From positions 1-41,371 of the IMG/VR virus record IMGVR_UViG_3300042392_002258: a stretch of DNA of 41,371 nt. One strand, given 5' to 3'. The stretch is from a virus. The notes beneath the pieces were generated by a model. The model saw only the letters and a list, made by a program, of their open reading frames with translations, did no database searches and was not told the DNA's origin. Below, in pieces: positions 23,100 through 31,330 of the stretch. The position numbers were made by a program, and so were the translations under genes. Within the stretch, counting starts at the first letter, position 1; every line of letters starts with the position of its first letter.

Positions 23100-23363
23100 A
23101 TGCTATCAATCTACGATCTTGATCTTGGGGAGCCGGTGTCCGCCGAGGACTTGGCGGATGAGATGCGGTCCAACGAGAGCACGCCCCTGGTGCGCGGGCT
23201 GCTGCAATGGATGCGCCGCGAAGCCATTGGTGGCTTCAGCGCCGCCGCAGCGCTGGCCAGCGAGGACAAACCTGGCCAGCAGTTCCAATTGGGGGGCGCG
23301 CAGGCGTGGTCCGAGGCTGCGGAATCCATCTGGCGGATGGCGTCAACGGATCCGGACCCCTGA
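23100..23363 (+). CDS. Small head-region protein, function unknown
   Basis: An 87-residue protein (MLSIYDLDLGEPVSAEDLAD...) placed between portal and scaffold. It is acidic at the start and helical at the end, with QFQLGGAQAWSEAAESIWRM. No family recognised. A longer frame upstream overlaps the portal end; ATG 23100 is preferred because it follows the portal stop by one base. It could be a minor head or scaffold-associated factor. Confidence 0.55.
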   Translation: MLSIYDLDLGEPVSAEDLADEMRSNESTPLVRGLLQWMRREAIGGFSAAAALASEDKPGQQFQLGGAQAWSEAAESIWRMASTDPDP

Positions 23364-23382
23364 TCTGCCATGAAAGTTGAGT

Positions 23383-23457
23383 CCGATTCGGTCCGATTCC
23401 GTCCGAATCGGGCCGAATCGGTCCGACCCGGACGCGCCGCCAGTGGCGCGTCCGGGT
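23383..23457 (+). terminator. Double hairpin, probable terminator or mRNA processing site
   Basis: Two strong hairpins follow each other. The first pairs 23383-23399 with 23405-23421 (17 bp with one G-U pair, 5-base loop). The second pairs 23426-23438 with 23445-23457 (13 perfect bp, loop GCCAGT) and is followed by TTTG. The T-run is short, so termination may be partial. It lies between the portal part and the capsid part of the operon and could tune their ratio, or protect the capsid mRNA 5' end. Confidence 0.6.
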
Positions 23458-23503
23458 TTGGGGTGGATGCTGTGTGCCTGAGCACCCGCTCTGTATCACG
23501 ATC

Positions 23504-24622
23504 ATGGCTGTACAATCCAACCAGCAGACCCCTGCCACTACTGGCGGTCCCGAGGCGGCCGCGCCAACAGATCCCTCCGTCGCCTTCGAGGCGGCGGTGA
23601 TGTCAGATCTGGGCGAAACGACCCCACCACAGACTGAGCGCCGGCGCGCAAAGCCAGCACAGGCTGAGTACGACCCCGACGACCCCGACCAGCCCGATCC
23701 CGAAGAGGAGGCTGGGACTGACGACGAAGAGATCCCTGAGGACGAAGCGGAGGCTGATGCCGACGAGGAAACCGAAACCGACGACACCGAGGAGGAGTCC
23801 GATGAACCTGAGGAGGAAGCCGACGATGCTGACGAAAAGGCCTACGCAAAACTGCCGGCATGGGTGCAGAAACGCCTGTCTTCGCAAGGCAAGCAGCTCA
23901 AGGAATTGAAGGCTGCTGCGTCGAAGATGGTGACGATTGCGCCGACTGCGTCAGCGCCCCTGGCTGATGTCGAGACCGAGCAGGATCTGCAGACGCGACT
24001 GTCTGTCGCAAAGCAGATCAAAAAGTGGGTTCGCGAGAATCCCTACGGTGGCATCATCCGAGGTGATCATGGGGATGTGGAGATCAGTGAGGAGATGGCA
24101 CAGGAAAAACTGCAGTATGCTGAGGCAGTCCTCGATGCTGCACCTGATGCTCAGCGCCGCCTCCAGATCCGGTCGACCACCAAACCGTGGGAGCAGGCGG
24201 AGGCGATCTGCCCGGGGTTGTTTACCCCGGGGTCGGAGGAGCATGCGTTTGCTCAGGAGGCACTCAAGCGGTGCCCATCGATCAAGGTGTCGATGGACAA
24301 CTGGGAGATGTTCCTCGCGGCCGCAGTCCGCGGGCTCAAGGAAGCAGCCGACGAATCCTCTGGCAAAGCAAAGTACGTCAGGGTGCCAGTCAGGGGCGGG
24401 AAGGCTGTCGGTCCGACCGCCAAGGAGCAGTCTGTGAAACCGGGAACGAAACCGGTGGCGAATGGTGCGACGCAAGGCGGAAGACCACTCGCAGTCAAAG
24501 GGGCACCACCGCTCGGCAAGAGCGGCGGCAAGCCGAATCTCGAAGCGCTCGCAAACAAGGCTAGGGCATCCCGCGATCCCGAAGACTTTGCAGCACTTGT
24601 CGCGGCCGAACTGGCTGCCTGA
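23504..24622 (+). CDS. Scaffolding/head assembly protein
   Basis: A 372-residue protein. Residues about 55-120 are extremely acidic (repeating DDP, EEE, DDT elements), followed by a helical part with KLPAWVQKRLSSQGKQLKEL and a basic, glycine-rich C-terminus. This acidic, helical layout directly before the major capsid gene is typical of phage scaffolds, which guide prohead assembly and leave before maturation. ATG 23504 was chosen; GTG at 23474 is in frame. The assignment rests on composition and position. Confidence 0.65.
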   Translation: MAVQSNQQTPATTGGPEAAAPTDPSVAFEAAVMSDLGETTPPQTERRRAKPAQAEYDPDDPDQPDPEEEAGTDDEEIPEDEAEADADEETETDDTEEESDEPEEEADDADEKAYAKLPAWVQKRLSSQGKQLKELKAAASKMVTIAPTASAPLADVETEQDLQTRLSVAKQIKKWVRENPYGGIIRGDHGDVEISEEMAQEKLQYAEAVLDAAPDAQRRLQIRSTTKPWEQAEAICPGLFTPGSEEHAFAQEALKRCPSIKVSMDNWEMFLAAAVRGLKEAADESSGKAKYVRVPVRGGKAVGPTAKEQSVKPGTKPVANGATQGGRPLAVKGAPPLGKSGGKPNLEALANKARASRDPEDFAALVAAELAA

Positions 24623-24658
24623 CGCAACTCAATTAGCGGGACCAACCAAACCAAATCA

Positions 24659-25660
24659 ATGCCCGATCTCATCGATAACACTATTAGCAGCACGTTCCGT
24701 ATCCGGGACGTCAGCAACTCGTTCGCTCTCGCGCGAGCCGAAGAAAACCCGCTCAGCTCCATGGTCCCGCGCGGGCCAAAACCGAAATCGTCCCTGTACG
24801 AGTTTCCCTTCAAGCAGCGTCACACCCCGTCGGATAACGCCATCTCAGACGGTGTCGATGTAGCCGACGCCGAAGTCATCAATAACGAGTCGAACAAGCA
24901 CATGTTGCAAGGGCGCGTGCAGAAATCTCGCGTGGTGGTGGGGGTCAGTGACATGGCTGAGGAACTCGGCGAAGAGTATGCGGTATCCGGGGGTCTGCTT
25001 GCCGACAACGTGTCAGACGGTCTGGTGCTCGCGCGTGAGAACCTTGAATTCACGCTGCTCAAAGATGCGGACTCGCAGCCGTACAGCAGCACGACGGTGC
25101 CCATGAAACTGCGTGGTCTCCCTCACTGGATCCGCGCCGCTGCGCAGGCGGAACTGCCGGTTCCAACGGCGGCGCGCACGCCGGCCGAAAACCTCTCGCT
25201 GAGCAAGGCGACCGCAGGCGCAGTGACTGAGGACAACGTGCGGGCCATTATGCAGAGCATCGCAACGACTGCGCGACGCACCGGCAATTGGGACGTTTTT
25301 GTCAGTCCTGCCTTCAAAGCGGTGATCTCCAATTGGTCTCGGACCGGCGATGCGTCGGCGACGACGGCACCGCTCCGCCGATTCAACTCTAACGCAAAAG
25401 ACTCGACGATGACCCTGAACATTCAGGTGTACGAGAGCGACTTTGGCAAGCTGCGTCTGCACGTCCACTACAGTTTGCCGGCGACTGTGCATGCCTTGAT
25501 CGTGGACATGACCGCAGTCAAGTTGCGTCCCGTTCGCCCGCCTACCCTAAAGCCTTTGGAATATCGGGGCGGCGGGCATCGTCGGATGATCGAGTACATC
25601 TACGGGCTCGAGGTTTCCAACCCGCAGGCGCACGGTCGGATCACCACCGCAGCATCCTGA
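24659..25660 (+). CDS. Major capsid protein (SU10/DUF5309-like)
   Basis: A 333-residue protein directly after the scaffold gene. The middle part, VVVGVSDMAEELGEEYAVSGG (residues about 91-111) and the following NVSDGLVLARENLEFTLLK helix, resembles the E-loop and spine helix of HK97-fold capsids of the SU10 group. The C-terminal end has beta strands and RPVRPPTLKPLEYRG. Many copies form the icosahedral shell. No N-terminal prodomain is obvious. The position after portal and scaffold and the size fit a major capsid protein well. Confidence 0.75.
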   Translation: MPDLIDNTISSTFRIRDVSNSFALARAEENPLSSMVPRGPKPKSSLYEFPFKQRHTPSDNAISDGVDVADAEVINNESNKHMLQGRVQKSRVVVGVSDMAEELGEEYAVSGGLLADNVSDGLVLARENLEFTLLKDADSQPYSSTTVPMKLRGLPHWIRAAAQAELPVPTAARTPAENLSLSKATAGAVTEDNVRAIMQSIATTARRTGNWDVFVSPAFKAVISNWSRTGDASATTAPLRRFNSNAKDSTMTLNIQVYESDFGKLRLHVHYSLPATVHALIVDMTAVKLRPVRPPTLKPLEYRGGGHRRMIEYIYGLEVSNPQAHGRITTAAS

Positions 25661-25688
25661 GGCTATCGCCGCACAGTGCACATTTGCT

Positions 25689-25937
25689 ATGATTGACACT
25701 ATCATCAAATTCGCAAAGAGTCGTGGCAACGGCATGGTAGCGCTCGACGATCCGGAGACGGCAGCTGCATTAGCTGACGCCATCAACGCTGCCGAGGATG
25801 CCGAGAAACCTCGCCGGCGGAGATCCAAACCGGAGCCGACGCCTGAGCCTGAGCCGGATTCCAAACCGGAGCCGACGCCTGAGCCTGAGCCGGATTCCAA
25901 ACCGGAGCCTGAGCCGACGCCTGAGCCGGAAGGCTGA
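25689..25937 (+). CDS. Repeat-tailed small protein (PEPTPEPEPDSK repeats)
   Basis: An 82-residue protein. The first half looks folded (MIDTIIKFAKSRGNGMVALD, then DPETAAALADAINAAE); the second half is a basic RRRR cluster and then a proline/glutamate tail made of repeats of PEPTPEPEPDSK. Such tails are flexible and may bind the capsid surface or a ligand. It lies between the capsid and connector genes, where decoration or head-stabilising proteins are frequent. Function uncertain. Confidence 0.55.
   Translation: MIDTIIKFAKSRGNGMVALDDPETAAALADAINAAEDAEKPRRRRSKPEPTPEPEPDSKPEPTPEPEPDSKPEPEPTPEPEG
25825..25931 (+). repeat. 36-bp tandem repeat in the small head gene
   Basis: A 36-bp unit beginning CCAAACCGGAGCCGACGCC occurs at 25825 and 25861, with a rearranged third copy from 25897. 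All units are in frame and encode the Pro/Glu tail; the length of the tail may vary among relatives. Confidence 0.85.
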
Positions 25938-25958
25938 ACCATCTGGGGGATAAAGCGC

Positions 25959-26312
25959 ATGCACGACCCACTCCTAATCGACTTGGACTCCTTTGCGAGG
26001 CACATGGGAACCAAGGAACTGGACAGTTTCCTCCGGGAGCTGCATTGGGGCGTGCATGCGCGGCAGGTGACCAGCCATTTTAGGCAGGAGCACCATGCGC
26101 GGGCCGCGGCCGGTCAGGTCGCCACCGATGCGCTAGGCGAATGCACGACCGTCATTGATGCATCTGCCTTCCATTACTGGGGAGCCAGAGAGGGATATGA
26201 CTGCTGGAACGATGACACGTTCCTCAAGGAAATCCGCCGCGACAACCCCGCCACTCGCGTGCGGACTGCCGCACAGAAAACCACTATCCTAATGCCTGGA
26301 CTCGATGGCTGA
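25959..26312 (+). CDS. Small connector-region protein, function unknown
   Basis: A 117-residue protein (MHDPLLIDLDSFARHMG...) with helices around LDSFLRELHW and an H/R-rich middle, and the segment FHYWGAREGYDCW. It is between the capsid and the tail connector, and its end overlaps the next ATG by 8 bp, so coupling is likely. It may be a head completion (adaptor) protein. No family recognised. Confidence 0.55.
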   Translation: MHDPLLIDLDSFARHMGTKELDSFLRELHWGVHARQVTSHFRQEHHARAAAGQVATDALGECTTVIDASAFHYWGAREGYDCWNDDTFLKEIRRDNPATRVRTAAQKTTILMPGLDG

Positions 26313-27081
26313 CTTCCGCGACATCATGCCGTTTCGCACCGTCCCGTTTCGGGATCTGGTCTGGGGCGTGGCGCGGCGGGCCGGCATGGTGCCGGAGGAG
26401 GATGGTGTCGACCGGGCCGCGGCGAGCCTGATCGCTGAGGCATTGCAGTCCGCGCTCTATTTCGCATGGACATTTTGGGACTGGGAGGAGTGCTCGCCTG
26501 CCGCATGGTTCGGCGTCACGGTCGATGGCGACGGGCGGCGGGTGGTTCCTCGCCGGGTGCAGGGAACATGGGATGGCGACACCTATCAACCAGGGCACGA
26601 CCTGCACACGGTGCGCGGAGTGTGGACTGCCGACCCGACGTTGAGCGGCGAGCCGATCCGGTGGCTGCCGTCGTTCGGCTCGATTGCTCTGATGGATAGC
26701 GATCTGTCCAACGGAGACGAGGTCTGGATCCAGTATGCGCTTCCCCCGCCCCGGACATCCTCGGCTATCTGGTCGCCATCAAAAATCTACCGGCGGAACG
26801 ACGTGGTCGTCTCGGATGAGGGTGAGCTGTTCGCGTGCATCGCCCCCGAAAGTGTTGTGGGATCTGCACCGGCGGCGACTGGCGGGAACCCTTGGCAGTG
26901 GCAGTACATCCCGGAGATCCTCGCTGAGGCAGTCAAGGCGGGAGGGTTTGCGCTCTACACGCAGACCGAGGGAAAATACGACACCGCCACCATGCTGGCC
27001 GGGGCGATGACGGTGGCACTCGAATCCGAGGTGCTGCGCAAATCCCATACCGAAAATCAATTCAAAACCTACAGCAGATAA
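26305..27081 (+). CDS. Connector/tail-tube-like protein with a CBM5/12-like segment
   Basis: A 258-residue protein. The N-terminal part is helical and W/F-rich (ALYFAWTFWDWEE), the middle is beta-rich (VDGDGRRVVPRRVQG, DEVWIQYALP), and residues about 152-200 (IWSPSKIYRRNDVVV, then GELFACIAPES, then NPWQWQYI) match the layout of small carbohydrate-binding modules of the CBM5/12 group. The C-terminal helix ends HTENQFKTYSR, as in tail-tubular-A-type proteins. It probably joins head and tail and may touch cell-wall or surface sugars. A CBM in a connector is unusual. Confidence 0.6.
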   Translation: MADFRDIMPFRTVPFRDLVWGVARRAGMVPEEDGVDRAAASLIAEALQSALYFAWTFWDWEECSPAAWFGVTVDGDGRRVVPRRVQGTWDGDTYQPGHDLHTVRGVWTADPTLSGEPIRWLPSFGSIALMDSDLSNGDEVWIQYALPPPRTSSAIWSPSKIYRRNDVVVSDEGELFACIAPESVVGSAPAATGGNPWQWQYIPEILAEAVKAGGFALYTQTEGKYDTATMLAGAMTVALESEVLRKSHTENQFKTYSR

Positions 27082-27344
27082 TGCCGATTCTCACACTTTC
27101 TCCATCAGGTACTGGATCGATCCCTGGCAGAGGCGGGCGCAAAGGTTTGATCTTCACGATGAAGACCGGCGACGCCGACTATGGGTTTGAGTCGAATGTT
27201 TCGACAGCCGGGGCGACGGAGGGAATCCCGGTTCCTACCAGTCCGGCGGTACAGTTTCTGCCGGAGAAAGAGGTGGCTTCGATGCCTGTCTACTTCGCTG
27301 CAACCCCCTCAGGAGCGACAATCCTCTACACCGAAATTCTCTGA
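27081..27344 (+). CDS. Small tail-region protein, function unknown
   Basis: An 87-residue beta-rich protein (MPILTLSPSGTGSIPG..., then FTMKTGDADYGFESN). It starts in a TAATG overlap with the connector and ends in a gap-free run to the next gene. Likely a small head-tail or tail accessory protein; no motif recognised. Confidence 0.55.
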   Translation: MPILTLSPSGTGSIPGRGGRKGLIFTMKTGDADYGFESNVSTAGATEGIPVPTSPAVQFLPEKEVASMPVYFAATPSGATILYTEIL

Positions 27345-27622
27345 TGCCACAGGTCACCTCAGCAGCCAACGGTGCAGTCCCGGTGATCGCGGCTAGTGCG
27401 GCGCGCACCGAACTCATTTTACAGAACAACTCCGCCAAGGACGTGCGAGTCCGCATCTATGGGCCGGTCAGCCTGACAACGCCGGGGCAGAGCGGTCTGC
27501 TGCTGCGTGCAGACGGTGGATTTCTGGCGCTTCAGGGTGCAGACGCTCAACGCCCCGTCTACGCCCACACCGCCGACAGCAGCACCGTCATCCTCGACTA
27601 CGACAGCAACGTGGTGTCATGA
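27344..27622 (+). CDS. Small beta-rich tail protein, function unknown
   Basis: A 92-residue protein with strands such as RTELILQNNSAKDVRVRIYG and SGLLLRADGGFLALQ, which resembles a small jelly-roll or decoration-type domain. Its ATGA end overlaps the tail fibre start. It could be a baseplate or fibre-attachment factor. No family is recognised. Confidence 0.55.
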   Translation: MPQVTSAANGAVPVIAASAARTELILQNNSAKDVRVRIYGPVSLTTPGQSGLLLRADGGFLALQGADAQRPVYAHTADSSTVILDYDSNVVS

Positions 27623-29820
27623 GTGTTTTCATCGGTCATTCTTCAGGATCCAAACCCTCGGTCGCAGCCGACGCAGCAGCCGACATCCTTGAGGCTGAGC
27701 TGGCGCTGGGGGGCACGCCGGCAGCCAGCCGGTACTACGGGACCAATGCCGGTGCGGTGCGGGGATTCTACCCGCTGCCGACCGGCGATGGCGGTGGCGG
27801 CACGACCAACCTCGGGATCAATCTGACAGCAACAATCGTCGCCCTGAGCAGCAGCAGCGGCACCGGGGTGGATATCCCTGCCGCCACCACCACGCTGGCC
27901 GGGGCGATGACCGCCGCGGATCGGATCAAGCTCAACGGGATCGCCGCTGGGGCGACGGCGAATGCCGCTGACAGTGCGCTGCGAGATCGCTCGACGCACA
28001 CGGGAACGCAGTCGATGGGAACGATCACGGGGCTCAGCAGTGCGCTTGGTCTCAAGGCGGATCTGTCAGCGGCGACCTTTGGGAATCTCGGGGCGACTGA
28101 CTACATTTCCATCGTCGACACCGCCTCATCGTATACGCTGACACTGGAGTTTGCGGAGGGTCTGACGAATGATCACACAATCTGGATGCCAAATGCCTCC
28201 GGGACGCTTGCTTTGGTCGGTCACACGCACACTGCCGACAACCTGACGGATGCCACTGCCCTCGGCAAGGCGGTGATGCGGCTGTCGACGCCGCCGGCTA
28301 CGCGATTCGCTGCTTTCAATGCGGGCGGGATTGTCACCCTGCTGGACGAACCGAATTTCCGGAGCGCAATCGGGGCCCCCGCCGCTGACGACCCACGCTT
28401 CAGTGACGCTCGCACGCCGACTGCGCACACTCATCCGCCATCACAAATCACTGGTTCCACAACTCTGGGGCAGGCGTTGATGGTTGCGGCCAATCCGGAT
28501 GCCATCACATTCCTCAGGGTCAATGCCGACAATTCAGTGACGCTGCTGGACGCTGCCAGTTTTCGGACTGCGATTGGTGCTGGAGCTGGCACCCCTGCGG
28601 GATCAGGCACTGAATTACAGTTTCGGAATTCCACCACAGGCGAGTTTGCGGGAGTTCCTAACTCTTCTGTCTCCGGCGGAAGCATTACACTGCGAGGCAA
28701 TTACTCAGCCGTAAACCTGACGCCAGCAACTGCTGGCACACAGCAGAACTCTCCCGAGATCCACTGGCAGGGTAGCGGATGGGGTTCGACTGCAGGCGCG
28801 GCGCAGCCTGTTGAGTTTCGAGCGTATGTGGACGTTGTCTCGGGTACGAGTGCACCTACATACGTTCTGCGGTTTCAATCGCGCACTAATGTCGGCGGCG
28901 GCGGCGGGTCGGGGTGGACAAAAATATTGCACCTGCAGGCAGGTCAGGCAGGGCCTTTGGTCGACGGCGGAGGTGTCTCCGCTCAGTTTGGAACCACATC
29001 ATTAACGCAGTGCAACGTCACCAGTGTAGCGCAGCTGAATGGCTCAATGGTTGGGCTGAGGCTCATCAATACGTTTTTTGTTTCGTGGTCTGCTGACAAT
29101 AATCCGTCCGGTGCCGCAGATCTGTTTATCGGCAGGCGGGCATCAGCAAATCTGCGGATAGGAGGTGCTGATGCAGCATCCGCAGTCGCGCAGACTATTT
29201 CGGTCCAAAGCATTTCGGCCGGCACCTCAAACATGGGCGCACCCGTGTTCAGCATCGACGGATCTCAGTGCACTGGCACTGCTGTTGGTGGCACCGGATC
29301 GGCTGGCGATGTGCGGATCCGGACTGCGCCGGCGGGAGCATCAGGCAGTGCGCAGAATGCGTATGTCGAGAGTCTGCGAGCAAGGGCCGGGAAAGGCATT
29401 GCTCTATCGAACGGCAACTTTGCTGCGGCGGGGGATTGCATTGGCGAATGCACGGTGCTCCGCGGAAACACGTCAGGGACGACTCCGGCGATTCTGTCCG
29501 AGTCTTCCCTTGGCGGGGGCATGCTAATCCCGCTCAATGCCGTCGTCCATGCAATCGTACTGGTTCAAGGAATCAGTGAGGCGGGTGACGTTGCCAGATT
29601 CGCGCGGCAGGTGTGCGCTAAAAACGTGGCAGGCACCTCGAGCCTGGTGTCCTCCAATGTAACTATTGGAGCGGACGACAGTGGCACGACATCACTGGCG
29701 ATTACCGTGTCCGACACAAATGACACTCTGGACATTCAGGTTACCGGAACATCCGGCAACAACTGGCGATGGAACGCAGTGGTCCTGGCTGGTGAACTAG
29801 TTAGAAACATAGCAGAATGA
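27619..29820 (+). CDS. Tail fibre protein
   Basis: A 733-residue protein, rich in G, S, T and A, with fibre-type repeats. A unit made of LTDATALGKAVM, then RFAAFNAGGIVTLLDEPNFRS and AIGAP occurs near residues 210-255, and a related one, LGQALMVAANPDAITFLRVN followed by SFRTAIGAG, near 285-325. ADRIKLNGIAAGA and AHTHPPSQI are also fibre-typical. The C-terminal part looks beta-rich and could be the receptor-binding domain. It should form a trimer and bind the host surface. It overlaps both neighbours by 4 bp. Confidence 0.75.
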   Translation: MSVFIGHSSGSKPSVAADAAADILEAELALGGTPAASRYYGTNAGAVRGFYPLPTGDGGGGTTNLGINLTATIVALSSSSGTGVDIPAATTTLAGAMTAADRIKLNGIAAGATANAADSALRDRSTHTGTQSMGTITGLSSALGLKADLSAATFGNLGATDYISIVDTASSYTLTLEFAEGLTNDHTIWMPNASGTLALVGHTHTADNLTDATALGKAVMRLSTPPATRFAAFNAGGIVTLLDEPNFRSAIGAPAADDPRFSDARTPTAHTHPPSQITGSTTLGQALMVAANPDAITFLRVNADNSVTLLDAASFRTAIGAGAGTPAGSGTELQFRNSTTGEFAGVPNSSVSGGSITLRGNYSAVNLTPATAGTQQNSPEIHWQGSGWGSTAGAAQPVEFRAYVDVVSGTSAPTYVLRFQSRTNVGGGGGSGWTKILHLQAGQAGPLVDGGGVSAQFGTTSLTQCNVTSVAQLNGSMVGLRLINTFFVSWSADNNPSGAADLFIGRRASANLRIGGADAASAVAQTISVQSISAGTSNMGAPVFSIDGSQCTGTAVGGTGSAGDVRIRTAPAGASGSAQNAYVESLRARAGKGIALSNGNFAAAGDCIGECTVLRGNTSGTTPAILSESSLGGGMLIPLNAVVHAIVLVQGISEAGDVARFARQVCAKNVAGTSSLVSSNVTIGADDSGTTSLAITVSDTNDTLDIQVTGTSGNNWRWNAVVLAGELVRNIAE

Positions 29821-30431
29821 AGACCTTTGGCATTCCATTGATTCGACAGCTGATAAGCCTCCCGCTCACATCGGACGGAGATCCTAATTGGCTGGCCGCA
29901 ACGCCGGAGGGGCAATTCACGCTTGCCGACCCGCGCGCACCGTGGAACGCGCCAGACCCAGAACCTCCCGCCGCCGACCCCGAGGCACCCGAGCAGCCTC
30001 AGCCCGAACCCATCAACCGAGACCCTGACGCATACCCCGGGGTTCTGTGGACACCACCGGATCTCATCCCGTTCGTCAAGCTCCCTGCCCCCAGTGTGCC
30101 GGCCGGAAAGGTGGCTGATCCGGTGCTGGTCTGGCATGCTGACAGGGTGGAGCGGGACTGGAGCATCCGCGACATGACCGACGAGGAAATCGCAGCATCC
30201 AACCGGAAGGTCTGGGCGGACGCGGGTAAATTCGTTGCTGAGTTTACAGATGCTGAACAGGAGGGCATCGCCACCAGCACGCACCCTGTTGTGAGTCGCC
30301 TCAGGCTTATGCTCGCAACGTGGCGGGCGCGTCTCTTCAGCGATGACCCGCGAGTCGCCGAGGGTCTCCAACTGCTCGAAGCCGTCGAAATCATCACCCC
30401 TCAACGCCGCACCACTATCCTGACCCCATGA
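29817..30431 (+). CDS. Tail-fibre-associated protein, possible assembly factor
   Basis: A 204-residue protein directly after the fibre gene with an ATGA overlap. It has a proline-rich segment (PDPEPPAADPEAPEQPQPEP) and a folded C-terminal half with DADRVERDWSIRDMTDEEIAAS-like helices and WRARLFSD. Fibre chaperones and adaptors often stand at this place, and a segment reading DRVERDWSIRDMTDEE resembles the end of tail-fibre assembly proteins. No firm family. Confidence 0.5.
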   Translation: MKTFGIPLIRQLISLPLTSDGDPNWLAATPEGQFTLADPRAPWNAPDPEPPAADPEAPEQPQPEPINRDPDAYPGVLWTPPDLIPFVKLPAPSVPAGKVADPVLVWHADRVERDWSIRDMTDEEIAASNRKVWADAGKFVAEFTDAEQEGIATSTHPVVSRLRLMLATWRARLFSDDPRVAEGLQLLEAVEIITPQRRTTILTP

Positions 30432-30829
30432 CCCTCGAACAAGCTTTATTGACCGCCCTTACCGCAGTAAGCGGGGTACTCGTCACCGTGTCGAAACTCC
30501 TTTGGAAAGAAGCGATAGAGTGCAAGGACGACCGCAAAACAATCCGCGCCGAACTAGACGAACTTCGCGAGCAGCATGGTCTCAATGCCGGCCGCCTTGA
30601 AGCTGTAGACCGGTGCCCGATTGCCTCATGCCCGCACAGCCGCCTGGCCAAAGCGGTGACGGTCGTCGTTGCGCTGTGCGCCGCTTTTCTGTTTGCCAGC
30701 TGTGCCACCACCCCGTCGGGCATCTCTCTCGGCTGGGAGGGGGATCTGGCTGGGGTGCCGGTGCGCGCCAGCTACAAGGGAGGTAAGGCGAGTGTGATCA
30801 TCGACAAGCGAGTGAACCCTACCAAGTGA
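30428..30829 (+). CDS. Putative holin/spanin-like lysis protein with lipobox
   Basis: A 133-residue protein. A hydrophobic N-terminal helix (about 5-27) is followed by a charged coiled-coil-like stretch (CKDDRKTIRAELDELREQ), a second hydrophobic helix (74-91), and LFASC with C92 at the lipobox position, then a short C-terminal domain. The position before the endolysin supports a lysis role. The layout looks like a holin head joined to an outer-membrane-lipoprotein (Rz1-type) tail. An internal GTG at 30657 could give the lipoprotein part alone, so there may be two products. Confidence 0.55.
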   Translation: MTLEQALLTALTAVSGVLVTVSKLLWKEAIECKDDRKTIRAELDELREQHGLNAGRLEAVDRCPIASCPHSRLAKAVTVVVALCAAFLFASCATTPSGISLGWEGDLAGVPVRASYKGGKASVIIDKRVNPTK

Positions 30830-30832
30830 TTT

Positions 30833-31327
30833 ATGCCACCCGCACCATTCACCAAACGGACCATTGAGAATTTAAGCGGACTCAATGCGCATGCTCGCGA
30901 GCGGATTGAGGAGTTGATGGAGCAGATCCAGCCGATCCTCGACGCCAACGGAGTCCGCATCGAAGTGCTGTCGGGTCTCCGCAGCTGGCAACAGCAAGCG
31001 GCCCTCTACGCCAGCGGGCGGACCAAGCCCGGACCGATCCTGACCAAAGCACCTCCCGGGAATAGCTGGCATCAATATGGCTTAGCGGTAGACTTCGGGT
31101 TGTTCCGCGGCGGGAAGTATCTGGACGAAACAGAACCGAAGACCAGCAATCGCCTCTACCGGGAAATCGCGGCGGTCGCGAGCAAACTCGATATCCAGTG
31201 GGCTGGCACTTGGAAGTCGTTTCCTGAAACGCCCCACTTCCAATACTGCGGCGGTATCCCGTCCATCCGTGCAGCCAAGGACCGCTTCCAATCCCGCGGC
31301 ATGAGTGTCGCCCGCATGCTCCCATAA
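30833..31327 (+). CDS. Endolysin, peptidase M15 family (L,D-/D-Ala-type)
   Basis: A 164-residue protein. The zinc-peptidase M15 motifs are SGLRSWQQQAALYASGR (residues 47-63), SWHQYGLAVDF with ligands H80 and D87 (HxxGxAxD), and PHFQY with H135. Such enzymes cut peptide cross-links in peptidoglycan and act as endolysins. No signal peptide or binding domain is visible, so it would need a holin for access to the wall. It is three bases after the lysis-protein gene. Length is usual for phage M15C endolysins. Confidence 0.85.
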   Translation: MPPAPFTKRTIENLSGLNAHARERIEELMEQIQPILDANGVRIEVLSGLRSWQQQAALYASGRTKPGPILTKAPPGNSWHQYGLAVDFGLFRGGKYLDETEPKTSNRLYREIAAVASKLDIQWAGTWKSFPETPHFQYCGGIPSIRAAKDRFQSRGMSVARMLP

Positions 31328-31330
31328 CCA

